Positions 54,434-64,000 of a stretch of DNA of 64,000 nucleotides are shown in pieces (the stretch's first letter is position 1; each line of letters opens with the position of its first letter). A program made the translations under genes and the position numbers. The DNA comes from Pictodentalium vernedei. Lineage: Eukaryota > Mollusca > Scaphopoda > Dentaliida > Dentaliidae. Location: assembly GCA_031216915.1 (NCBI GenBank), contig CM062292.1, positions 71,716,956 to 71,780,955 of the forward strand, in the 5' to 3' direction. Under the pieces are notes generated by a model. That model was not told where the DNA came from. It did not search any database and was given only the letters and a program-made list of their open reading frames with translations.

Positions 54434-54750
54434 TACAGTTAAAACTAGAAGTCTTGTCATGAAATGTGCACTTATCTAGGCTTAATTGCGCGTAGGAATT
54501 GCACGCAATTGCCACATCGAATGGCATCCAAAGCATGGCAGATTCTCCTGGTTACTCATAGCAAACACAGGCAATGTTTCTGCCAATGGACCTCCGGGTT
54601 CCCCGGAGGTCCATTGGCGGAAACATTGCTTGTGCACAGGCCATATGCACATAATTTGATAGCCTTACCATGGTCCTAATGCGTAGATTAATGCACAGAT
54701 CGACGTGCTATTTGCGCGCATTTCATGACAGGACTTTAGTTTTAACTGTA
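54434..54750. mobile_element. TA-CAGTTAAAACTAG MITE, copy 9
   Basis: Complete, TA-flanked; two bases missing in the right TIR (GGACTTTAG). Confidence 0.85.
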
Positions 54751-54811
54751 CATGTACATATAACAGGTACTTTTTTTTCAACTTTTCAAGACCAGGTTTC
54801 AACCCTTTGCA

Positions 54812-55042
54812 TACAGTATAGTCGCCATGGATTGGTTGTAATCTATATGTGGGCAGTGATGTCCACGCATGTATTTACCAGGTAATAAAAATCATCAGCA
54901 GCAAAATTTTAATTAATGAACCACGGGCTGTACCCGATGATTCATTAATTAAATTTTTGATGATTATTCCTATAATTAAAGTTTGGAGCCTAATATTATT
55001 GTGTCCGTGGAAATATTGCCAGTCCATGGCAGCCGTATTGTA
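54812..55042. mobile_element. Fold-back MITE (family of 46671), copy 3, inverted
   Basis: TACAGTATAGTCGCCATGGA...TGGCAGCCGTATTGTA. Ends 137 bp before the SMAD4 acceptor. Confidence 0.65.
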
Positions 55043-55179
55043 GAGAGTGAATTTTTTGTTATGGAAATCGAACAAACACTTTGTCAACCAGGTTGTCAGC
55101 CAGGTTATTTTTACTGTTTTCAGAAAGGATGCCTGTATTTTATGAGCTTTGTCATTCACTACTTTAATTAATATTTTAG

Positions 55180-55374
<195 letters not shown>

Positions 55375-55625
55375 TAAAATTTGTCTCGATTCAAGAGAAT
55401 TAGTTTTGATTCTCATAAACTCTTGCTGCAAAAATCAATTTCAGTTCTTAAATAAGTTAGAATTTAGAGTACAGTAAAACCTGTCTTGAGAGACCACCTG
55501 TCTTGAGAGACCACATCTGCAGGCACCGATTGGTTTTATTCTATAATGGAACTGCTATGGGAGACCACCTGTCTTGAGAGACCACCTGCCTTGAGAGACC
55601 ACTGTGACCTGGTACCAACTTGTAT

Positions 55626-55823
55626 ATTTTTATACTGTACCAATGACCCAGACTTAGCTGGTGCTAACTCCAACAAAACCAGGGCCAAACACAAATTTTG
55701 CCCCCCAATCCCCAAAATTTGCATCCAAAACAAAAAGAAATCATGTCCTAAAGGACCTCCATACTACGCCTCTACTGCGCATGCGCAGTGACGCAGTCGT
55801 CCCGAAATTGGCGCCAATTATCA
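55626..55823. repeat. DIRS C left inverted terminal repeat
   Basis: 198 bp; NRF-1-type palindrome at 55774-55789. Confidence 0.9.
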
Positions 55824-56712
55824 TTCTCTGTTTGGCCCTTCATCAGTCAACATCTCACTGATCTTTGTGCTTGTAAATCTCAGTTTAAAGGATGCCAGAC
55901 ACGTAATTTTTGGAGAAAATGTGATTCTAAGGAGGATAGAAGGAGGAGAGGAAAAAGAAGTGGCAAAAAATAATCAGGGCTGTACTTAAAATTTTTTGAT
56001 GAAATTATGTTTAGTTGCCTATTTTCGAGGCATGGGCCTCTTGTTGTCATTCTTGCTAATTGTTGCACTGCTTATTCAGTGTTTCCTCTCCCCTAGCCTT
56101 CTAAAGTCCCCCCTGGCAATTCTCCCATGCTTTTGGCATATTTTTGAGAAATTTCATTTCTAAAATTTCCTGGGAGAGTTGCTTGGTTACAGAATGTTTT
56201 CTGTTATTTTCCCCATAGTTACGTTTTCACCCATGGGTGTATAACGTTTGTGTTCTGCATCTTCCATCTGATGTTCTACAGATTCTCCCCTGGGAGTCTC
56301 TGTTTTGCATCAGATAGAGTGTAATTGATGACTGATTCCGGGCCAGTTTTTTCAGTGCCTGGAGTCATGTTTTCTAGTGTGTTTACACTGTTTGTTTTCA
56401 TTGGCAACAGCCTTTTTTGAGGGGGGCTGTTTGCCTTTGTGGTAGTTTATCTCATTATAAGATACATTTATATTATCCGAAAGTGTCTCATTAATTATTT
56501 TATATAAATTTAAAATTTTTGACCACACTTTGCCATCGGATCCATCGGGGCTCAACATTACTTTTCAGCAACTTGGGCTTCTCTGAAAAAATATTTTTTC
56601 AAAATTATTTTGTTTTGCAATTGTTTTTTCATTTATTAATGGATCATGTTATTATGTATCTTTGTGTCAGGGGTTTTTGCGAGTAACTAGGACTTATTGT
56701 TGTTCTTTCACA

Positions 56713-58815
56713 ATGAAGGGACGTTGTTCAAATTGTAATAGGAAGAAATCTTCCTCTGACTTTCATGATCATTGTATTAATTGTAGTCAGTGTTCTCGCA
56801 TTAATCCCTGTCCTATATGTGAACATTGGAATGAGAAACATTGGAAACGTGTGTCACGATATGTTGTTTCTGGAGAAAGAGCGATGCCGGCTCTTTCTCC
56901 ACAAGGTCACTCTACTCTCTCAGTTTCTATTTCAGAGGAACCAGAACAGGTGATGTTTCCATGTTATCTTCTTCAAGTGTGCGTCCGTCGTCACAAATGA
57001 ATTCAGAGCTAGCGGCAAAAGTGCTCATGGAGATTAGACAAATGTCGTCCGCTAGCTCGCCCGGTGTAGCGTCCATTCACCGAATGGTTCGGCAGCCGGG
57101 TTCGTCCGATGCGGTCCAAGAGGAAATTTTGGGTGATGCGAGCACTATAAACATAATAGATGCACACCCAGTGACGGCGGATAGTAAGCGAGAATGGAGG
57201 AAGCCTTTTAGTCCGGTTCCTAGCTCGTCCAGGTCCAGCCGGGCCGCGAGCGAGAGAGGTCCCTCTCTCGTACAACAACATCTGGGACCAGATGTTGTGG
57301 TACAAAATGTGTCTTTAGCGGAGCATACGTCCGTCGCTCGGGACGCTCCGTTGTATAAGCAGTCCGCAGAGACTGTTAAGGCTTCCTCTTCTCGTCAGCG
57401 CACACGACCGCACCTTGGCTGCGTGACCGCCGATATATTACCAGCTTCGCCGATGAAGGATTCTTCGGCGACCAGGTCACACCATCCGGCAGCCAGGGAT
57501 TCGAGACCGATGGACTCCCGGACGTTCGCATAGGAAAAGTATGCGGGAGCCATCTGATGCGGAGCTGCCCTCGGCGAAGCAGCGAAAGACTGCGCCTCCG
57601 CAGGTCTCGACGCCGGACATTCTTGTGCAGATAGCACAGCTTATCGCAGCATCCCAGCAGCCGACAGAAACGGTGTCGGATCGAGAATTATCCGACGGCG
57701 CTGGGTCGGTACGCTCCGCCGAAGCATCGGGGGCGGACGACCAGGAACATCGTGAGGTCCGACCGGATGGTGAAAGGGATTCGGATGACTTGGAGCTATC
57801 CCTTTCGGAACAACATAAAGCTGCCGTGGACTTCATCCGGCACTTTCTCCCTCAAGTTGTTCCGTCGGGCCAGACTGCTGCGCTTCCGGACAAGAGAATT
57901 ATAGCGTCATTGGACTCTGAATTTTTTGAGCGGTTCAGGGACATCGCTCCCGAGTTTCCGTCGCAGTCCAATAATGTTGCTAGAACATTTGAATTATTGA
58001 ACGACGCTATATTTAAACTTGCTTCCAGGACGGGGAAAGCAGGTTTCTTGTCCGCTAATACTCTCAACCTGCCTTTCATTAATGCAAGGAATAAATTCGA
58101 TACGGCAGGACAGGGTATACCGAGAGTTCCTCTGCGTATGGACGACGAGGCGGAAGACTTAGAGCTATCATTACCGTCGTCAGCTTCTATTCCAACCACG
58201 GTGTTGGAAACAGCTATTGCGTCTAACAGAGCCAATTTAGATGCCTTATCTTACGCAGATCACCTTACTAAGGCGTTATCACTGCGCCTTCAAGGGGAAG
58301 AGTTTCAGGATATACAATCCTCTTTAAGACTTCTTTCAAGGGCAGTAGCTTATTCCACGTGTAACTCCGCCCTTTCAGTGGCAAAACTGGAGTTGGTTAG
58401 ACGTGACGCAGCCCTAGCTACATCCACACTAGTGGATTCTAAGGTGAAGAACTCTCTTAGAGTCGCTTCGGTCTCAGGAGAACTTCTCTTTGACGGCAAG
58501 CTTTCCGCTATTTATGATAAAATTAAAAAGAAAGCTAATGATTCTCTGTTGTTCAGATCGGCTCCTAAAAAGTCGGATACAGCAGACACGAATAAGACAG
58601 GCACTTCTGGGTCTAATGCGCCCAAGAGATGTTCCTATAGAGGTTCCGGTGCGTCCTCTTGGTCTTATTCGAGAGACCGTCAGGATAGCGACTCTCGTTC
58701 GGGACGTCCTTCAGGCCGGGACAATCGGTCGGACGCCCCGAGGTCGACGAGGCGAGGTGCGGGTCGTGGAAGACGTGGTTTCTCCTACCGCAGGCCTCGC
58801 AGGTCCAGGAGGTGA
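56713..58815 (+). pseudogene. DIRS C ORF1, two compensating frameshifts
   Basis: Begins with the same cysteine cluster as A and B. One G is lost near 56950 (CAGGTGATG where A and B have CAGGGTGATG), and one C is gained near 57517 (CTCCCGG for CTCCGG). About 190 codons between them are out of frame; stops follow in each direction (57000, 57533). From 57541 the original frame resumes to the TGA at 58815, including the core helices and Arg-rich tail. Confidence 0.85.
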
Positions 58816-60806
58816 TGGCTTAAACCTCTATCGCGTTCCGGTTGGCGGAAGGTTGTCGAGTTTTTCACAAGAGTGGGCGTCGATTACGGACGACCCTTGG
58901 GTGAGAGGAGTGACTTCGGAAGGTCTAAAGATATCCTTCAAACGAAAGCCTCCATTAACTCGAAGTCCAAAGTGGACTCATCTTCCGTCAAATCCACAGA
59001 AAAGAGACGCTCTGTTATCAGAGGTGCAGCCTCTTTTAATGAAGAACGCGGTAGAGGTCGTAGAAAACCAGGAATCTCTGGGATTCTACAGCCATCTGTT
59101 TCTGGTTCCGAAACCAGACGGCTCGTTCCGTCCAGTCATAGATTTGAGCTGGATAAACAAGCTGATCGTCGCTCCGAAGTTTTATATGGAGACGATTCGA
59201 TCGGTCAGAGCGAGTATTCGGGTGAACGATTATGCTACGAGCATAGATCTCAAAGATGCGTACTTTCACGTCATGGTACATCCGACATTCCGAAAGTATC
59301 TACGCTTTGCAGTCCTGGGAGTGGTGTATCAATTCCGGGCGATGTGCTTCGGATTGAATCTAGCACCCTGGGCTTTCACTCGGGTAATGAACTCGGTAAT
59401 GATCTACTTCCGAGTTCATTCGTCTGCGGTAACGTCGGCCTACCTGGACGACATTCTTCAGAGGTACGGCAACGAGTTAACGCTTCAGAACGATGTTCAG
59501 AATCTTCTTCTATTGCTCCGACGTCTCGGGTTTTATAGTAAACGAGGAGAAGTCGGATCTGGTGCCGTCCAAGTCATTCACTCATCTGGGAATGAGCTTC
59601 GAGACGCACAACAATCTCGTTCGTCTGCCGTTAACCAGAGCGAAATTAGTCAGTTGTTACGCTCGCTATTGTCTGCACGCAGACAAAGTCACGGCGAGAG
59701 AATTTATGAGACTGATAGGTCTGTGCGGAGCTGCCGCGGATCTCATTCCGATGGGGCGGCTACGCACACGTCCTCTTCAAATTTTCCTGACTCAGAATTG
59801 GAGTGTGAAAATTCATTCGCTCGATGTAGACGTTCTCTTGTCAGATCAAGTGAAACAAGAGATTCAGACTTGGGCAAACATTCAGTGGTTAACTCAAGGA
59901 GTTCCGCTGCAGTTGCCGGATCCGAGTTTTACCGTTATGACGGATGCCAGTCAAACAGGTTGGGGTGCATCATTAATCCCAACGGATTCGAGATGCCAGG
60001 GTCTTTGGGATCCGCAATTCCTGTGCAAGCACATAAACATCAAGGAAATGATGTCAATTTGGCTTGCGTTACGTCACTGGATGGACATTATTCACGATGC
60101 TCATGTCCAAATCCTATCCGACAATACGACAGTAGTGGCGTATATACGGAATCAGGGAGGCACTCATTCAGTTCCGTTGTTCAATCTAACGGAAAGAATC
60201 CTTCTGTTTGCGTTAGAACATCACGTTCTTCTTTCGGTCCGTCACATACCGGGTCGTCTGAATGTGCTAGCAGACTCCCTTTCACGAAAGGGTCGCTTGT
60301 TGCCGTCGGAGTGGACTCTCAACAAACAAGTATTCAATCAGATTTGCTACCAATGGGAACGGCCAATGATAGACTTATTTGCGACACATCTCAACAATCA
60401 GTTGCAGACGTATGTGTCTCCGTGTCCGGATCCAAGAGCATTTGCAGTAGACGCTCTGTCGATCCCTTGGGACGGAATGATAGGATATGCGTATCCTCCA
60501 GCGCCGTTAATTCAACAAGTATTGCTAAAGATAAAACAATCTCAATGCAAGATTCTGTTGGTAGCATCTCTGTCGCCACAGAGACCGTGGATAAATCTAC
60601 TCAGGTGTCTGTTGTGGGACCTACCGCGGAAGCTTCCTCCACGAGAGGATCTTCTTTCGCAGGGGAAATCGCGCCAACTCCATCACAACCCGCAAGGTCT
60701 CAACCTTCACGTTTTTCCATTGTGCGGTCCTTCTTGCAAGGCAAGCACTTTACAGGACGAGCAGTGGACGCGATTTCTAACTGTAGGAGGACCTCCTCTT
60801 CGCTAA
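58514..60806 (+). pseudogene. DIRS C ORF2, one-base insertion after the YLDD motif
   Basis: RT motifs run normally up to LLLLLRRLG; then TCTCGGGTTTT (59524-59534) has one G more than A and B. Translation passes from the RT frame into the recombinase frame. The rest of RT, RNase H (Asp present at 60120-60122) and methyltransferase-like region continues in the shifted frame to 60806. There are no other stops. Confidence 0.85.
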
Positions 60807-61762
60807 ACTATGCGGCTAAGTGGAAGGTTTTTCGTCGTTGGTGTAGGGATCATTCTGTAGATATATTTGATCCCTCTATACCAGACATTGCAAACTTTCT
60901 AGTATACTTGTTTGACGAAATCAAACTGCAGCCTGTTACTATAAAGGGTTATAGATCTATGTTATCTGATACCTATGCACATCATGAAAGTTTACAAATT
61001 GGATCTAATGTCTCTTTATCGAAGTTGGTTAGAAACTTTTCGATAAATAGACCCAGAACTCTTAGATTAATTCCTAAGTGGAATTTAGCTTGGGTTCTCC
61101 TTAAATTGAAGGAAAAGCCATTTGAACCTCTTGGGACAGTAGATTTCAAATTCTTATCTTATAAGACAGCTTTTCTCTTAGCTTTCTCTTCTGCCAGAAG
61201 AGTCAGTGAGCTTCATGCACTATCGGTGGATGATTCTCATTATCATAGTGTTGGGAACACTATCACCTTCACTACTAATGTGGGTTTTTTAGCTAAGAAT
61301 CAGGCTCCTAATAAATATCCGGAACCTATTGTTATTAAGGCTCTTCCGTCTTCAGACGGGCGTAGGCCTTTACTCTGTCCTGTTAGAGCACTACGTATCT
61401 ATAAACAGAGATCTCAGTTTATCAGAAAGGGACGGAAACATTTCTTTCTGTCTTTGATGCCTAATAGAAAGGACATTTCAGTCCATTCTATTGCTAGATG
61501 GATTCAGTTAACTATCCGTACTGCTTATGAAGATTTATCTTCTTCTCAGCAGTCTGTGCTTAAGATTTCTGCTCATGAAGTAAGAGCTCTTTCTACTTCC
61601 TGGGCTTATGCTAATAGTGTTGCTATTACAGATTTAATGAAGGCTGCTTATTGGTCTCAGCCATCCACATTTACGAATTTTTATCTCAGAAATATTGAGT
61701 CCATTTCTGGAGACCTGCATTGTTTAGGTCCGTTATCTGTTGCTCAGAATGTCGTCCACTAA
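59530..61762 (+). CDS. DIRS C ORF3: tyrosine recombinase (domain ~60775-61762)
   Basis: The recombinase domain is intact: ARRVSELHAL, HEVRAL, YWSQPSTF, FYLRNI. Because of the insertion near 59530 its frame is now continuous with the RT half of ORF2 upstream, giving one 1090-codon frame from 58490. The original upstream part of ORF3 (58873-59538) ends just past the insertion. Confidence 0.8.
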
Positions 61763-62362
61763 ACAGTTGCAACTATAGTTATGCAGGCTTTCTGTTCCGG
61801 CAGTGACTCCGTCCGGCTGCCCTCTTCGCTCTGGGCTATTTGACCCAGGGCAAGGGGAAGGGGGGGGGGGGGGCGGGTGTTCCCTTAGGTCACCTGCTTT
61901 ATAGTGAAAAGCAAGGGAATGCCTCCTCCAAGTCAGTATTTCTGAGTCGCTTCCTGGATGGTTTTAAAGTGTAATATTAATGTTTAAATTCATTCATGTC
62001 TTATTTTTAAAGTGTAGCTCGGTGTGAAGCATTTGTATATGTCAAGTGTCAAACGGGCTTTAATATACAATACTCGGACACTTTTAAATGATGATAAAGA
62101 GTCTCAATTCTCTGGACTACTTTATTTATTGGCTTGCTTTAAAAATAATTAGTATAAGGGTTATACTGGATGTTAATAGAGAACATGAATGTTATTGTGC
62201 TCAATTATTAAGGGTAGTGTATCTTTCTAATTTAATATTAAATAAGAAAGATACATGTAAAGCCTAATACTCCTTTTCTCCTTAAGGGGTTACCTCTTTA
62301 CTATATAGTTGAGCTTATTGGATTTTCCTCTATGTCCTAGGCCCTCCAGCCTGTTTACTATT

Positions 62363-62451
62363 CAGCTAAGTCTGGGTCATTGGTACAGTATAAAAATGTT
62401 AAAAAATTTATAGTAATTTATAAATTTTTTATACTTACCAATGACCCAGAC
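62363..62451. repeat. DIRS C internal complementary region (89 bp)
   Basis: Junction 62397/62398; one difference (TTATAAATT for TTATATATT) from A, B and its own right ITR. Confidence 0.9.
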
Positions 62452-62530
62452 GGGGATGGCCCTCCCTGGAGTTGGGAACTCTTGCCTCCCCGCTGAGTAC
62501 ATAGCGCTGACCAGGCACTGCCAGTAAGAA

Positions 62531-62754
62531 TGATAATTGGTGCCAATTTCGGGACGACTGCGTCACTGCGCATGCGCAGTAGAGGCGTAGTATGGAGGTC
62601 CTTTAGGACATGATTTCTTTTTGTTTTGGATGCAAATTTTGGGGATTGGGGGGCAAAATTTGTGTTTGGCCCTGGTTTTGTTGGAGTTAGCACCAGCTAA
62701 GTCTGGGTCATTGGTAAGTATAAAAAATATATAAATTACTATAAATTTTTTAAC
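62531..62754. repeat. DIRS C right inverted terminal repeat (224 bp)
   Basis: NRF-1-type palindrome 62565-62580; ATTGGCGCCAAT changed to ATTGGTGCCAAT. Confidence 0.9.
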
Positions 62755-63042
62755 TTTTGTGCCATAATGGACCTGTCTTGAGAGACCACCCCTTTGAAGA
62801 CTGAAACCATGACAAAAGCTTTTTACCTGTTCTGGAATTGGAAAATCCTTTGTGGTTATACTAACATAATTAAAAGTATTAAAAGCTCTTAATTGGGTTT
62901 CAATTGCTAACTCATTAAAGATTGAGATGTTCTTATAAGTCCCCTGTGAAAAGATTAGGATTATTGCTGAATAAGCAATTTCATACATACCTGAAATGTG
63001 ACAGATTATAGGAATAAAAATAAAAATTTGTGTTGAAAATCT

Positions 63043-63177
63043 TTTTTGTAACAAATTGAAATGGATTGTTATAAAAATTATAAAAATAAATTAGTGTTGA
63101 AAATCTTCAATGAAGATTTTCAACACTAATTTATTTTTATAATTTTTATAACAGTCCATTTCAATTTGTTACAAAAA
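63043..63177. repeat. Near-perfect hairpin, 67-bp arms
   Basis: 63043-63109 and 63111-63177 pair with about one mismatch; single-base centre. It is the middle of the host MITE 55470-63341. Confidence 0.88.
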
Positions 63178-63341
63178 CTTCATAAAAAAGAACAACTACA
63201 AAGTAATTACAAAAATCCATTCTTCTCCATTTCTGAATTTTATGGTTGGTTATTCACTGACTTGAGAAAACCTGAAACCTGTTATGAGAGACCACTTTTG
63301 TGTGGCCCAAAGGGCGGTCTCTCAAGACAGGTTCTACTGTA

Positions 63342-64000
63342 TTGTTATACCATTGTGAGGGCAACTAGTATTCAGTTGATACTAGAAGTCCTGTCACTGT
63401 ATTATCAGGATTTCGCAGGTGCCGAATAGTGGGGGGTCTGGGTGCAGGAAAATTTTGATTTTTAGGTGCTCTCTGGTGGCCTCTGGGGCATCCTTGTTGC
63501 TAAAATGCTGAATAATTGAAGTGGAAAATATGTATTTTTTCCTCCTACAATTCTCTAAATTCCCATAGGACACACAATACTACATCTGGTCGGAGGTTTC
63601 ATAAAAATACAAACCCAAAACAAAACAAAATCCACGAATCCTGACAGTGACTGTGACGCTTGACCTCAATTTTTTTTATACAACCCGATATTTGAAAAGA
63701 ACCATGATGCGGACGTGTGACGTCATGCACATGCAATTACATCATTTATCACTCGAAATAAAAGCCAGTGATTTTGGACCAAACACGACAATTTGAGTCC
63801 GAAATTTTATAGGCAACGTTTAGGATTTGAACTTTGTTTCCCCCTCTTGTCTGGGAGTTATAAAGTATCAGGTTGTCGCCAGTAATAGTAGGCATAGTAT
63901 ACATCATAATTATGCCTATATTACGTGGAAATAAAGGATCCTGAGTGTCGTTACGATACAGCATTGTACTCAACATTTTAACCACCAGCTTTTCTGACTG
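63342..64000. other. SMAD4 intron 2, unassigned
   Basis: A 15-base CAGTT-family TIR piece (CTAGAAGTCCTGTCA, 63382-63396) only. No exon seen. Confidence 0.4.

Larger units (their letters stand above)
49370..55179 (+). other. smad4: SMAD4 intron (5.8 kb, mostly MITEs)
   Basis: Phase 0. Contains at least eleven MITE or fold-back copies listed separately; little unique sequence remains. Confidence 0.9.
55626..62754 (+). mobile_element. DIRS retrotransposon, copy C (7129 bp), in SMAD4 intron 2
   Basis: Same layout; ITRs 55626-55823 and 62531-62754, internal complementary region 62363-62451. Close to B. ORF1 has two compensating one-base indels, ORF2 one insertion. Sense orientation relative to SMAD4. 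Confidence 0.93.
55470..63341. mobile_element. MITE with CAGTAAAACCTGTCTTGAG ends, host of DIRS C
   Basis: Left TACAGTAAAACCTGTCTTG, right CAAGACAGGTTCTACTGTA; TA at both ends. Without DIRS C it is 743 bp. TCTTGAGAGACCAC recurs at both sides (55493-55595; 62775). TIR type suggests pogo/Tc1-like origin. Confidence 0.75.

Noticed and set aside
54464-54679. Frames of 60-90 residues ending ...QCFCQWTSG
   Set aside because: They recur at 32672, 41380 and 53754 because they lie in the CAGTT MITE; the central palindrome gives the same peptide from either strand. No codon constraint is expected.
63382-63396. Tenth CAGTT MITE copy
   Set aside because: Only 15 bases of TIR are present, with no partner or palindrome.

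Overview
The window is animal genomic DNA. It carries two internal exons of a SMAD4 orthologue in an A+T-rich setting crowded with transposons. A tRNA-type SINE with an (AATA)n tail, DIRS retrotransposons, a Polinton-type virus-like element and many fold-back MITEs suggest a marine invertebrate, probably a mollusc or other lophotrochozoan. The species is an inference; nothing in the sequence fixes it.

Layout. 1-5160: remnant of a Polinton/adintovirus-like element, with the end of a penton-like gene, a small basic virion-type protein, a broken double-jelly-roll major capsid gene, a small cysteine-rich ORF and an intact adenain-like protease. It is followed by a symmetrical cassette of two divergent genes that share a palindromic promoter; each gene ends in a histone-type 3' stem-loop. 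5219-9480: palindromic element with a SINE fragment, a ~160-bp tandem array, hairpins and a MULE transposase remnant. 9480-15540: MITEs, hairpins and a 2.5-kb unit bounded by inverted repeats. 15950-19110: an old, decayed DIRS copy (D). 19110-22716: MITEs and one possible minus-strand exon. 22717-29834, 34088-41210 and 55626-62754: three near-complete DIRS elements (A, B, C; 7.12-7.13 kb each), all on the plus strand. 41613-42500: LINE fragment. 45513-45846: SINE. 46100-49000: MITEs of piggyBac-like, hAT and other types. 49033-55354 and beyond: SMAD4 exons. Intron 1 is packed with MITEs, and intron 2 contains DIRS copy C inserted inside another MITE.

The DIRS copies show the full DIRS architecture: a 198-bp left inverted repeat, a Gag-like ORF1, an RT/RNase H/methyltransferase-like ORF2 overlapping a tyrosine-recombinase ORF3, an 89-bp internal complementary region that spells the circle junction, and a 224-bp right inverted repeat. 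No copy is intact. A has an Asp-to-Asn change in the RNase H active site, B has nonsense codons in ORF2, and C has three frameshifts.

The most unusual signals are: the divergent cassette with histone-type 3' ends inside the viral-like element; a perfect NRF-1-type palindrome next to ATTGGCGCCAAT in every young DIRS terminal repeat; an AGG-UGA junction that would join ORF1 to ORF2 by a +1 shift; and several nested transposon insertions whose target duplications can be read directly.
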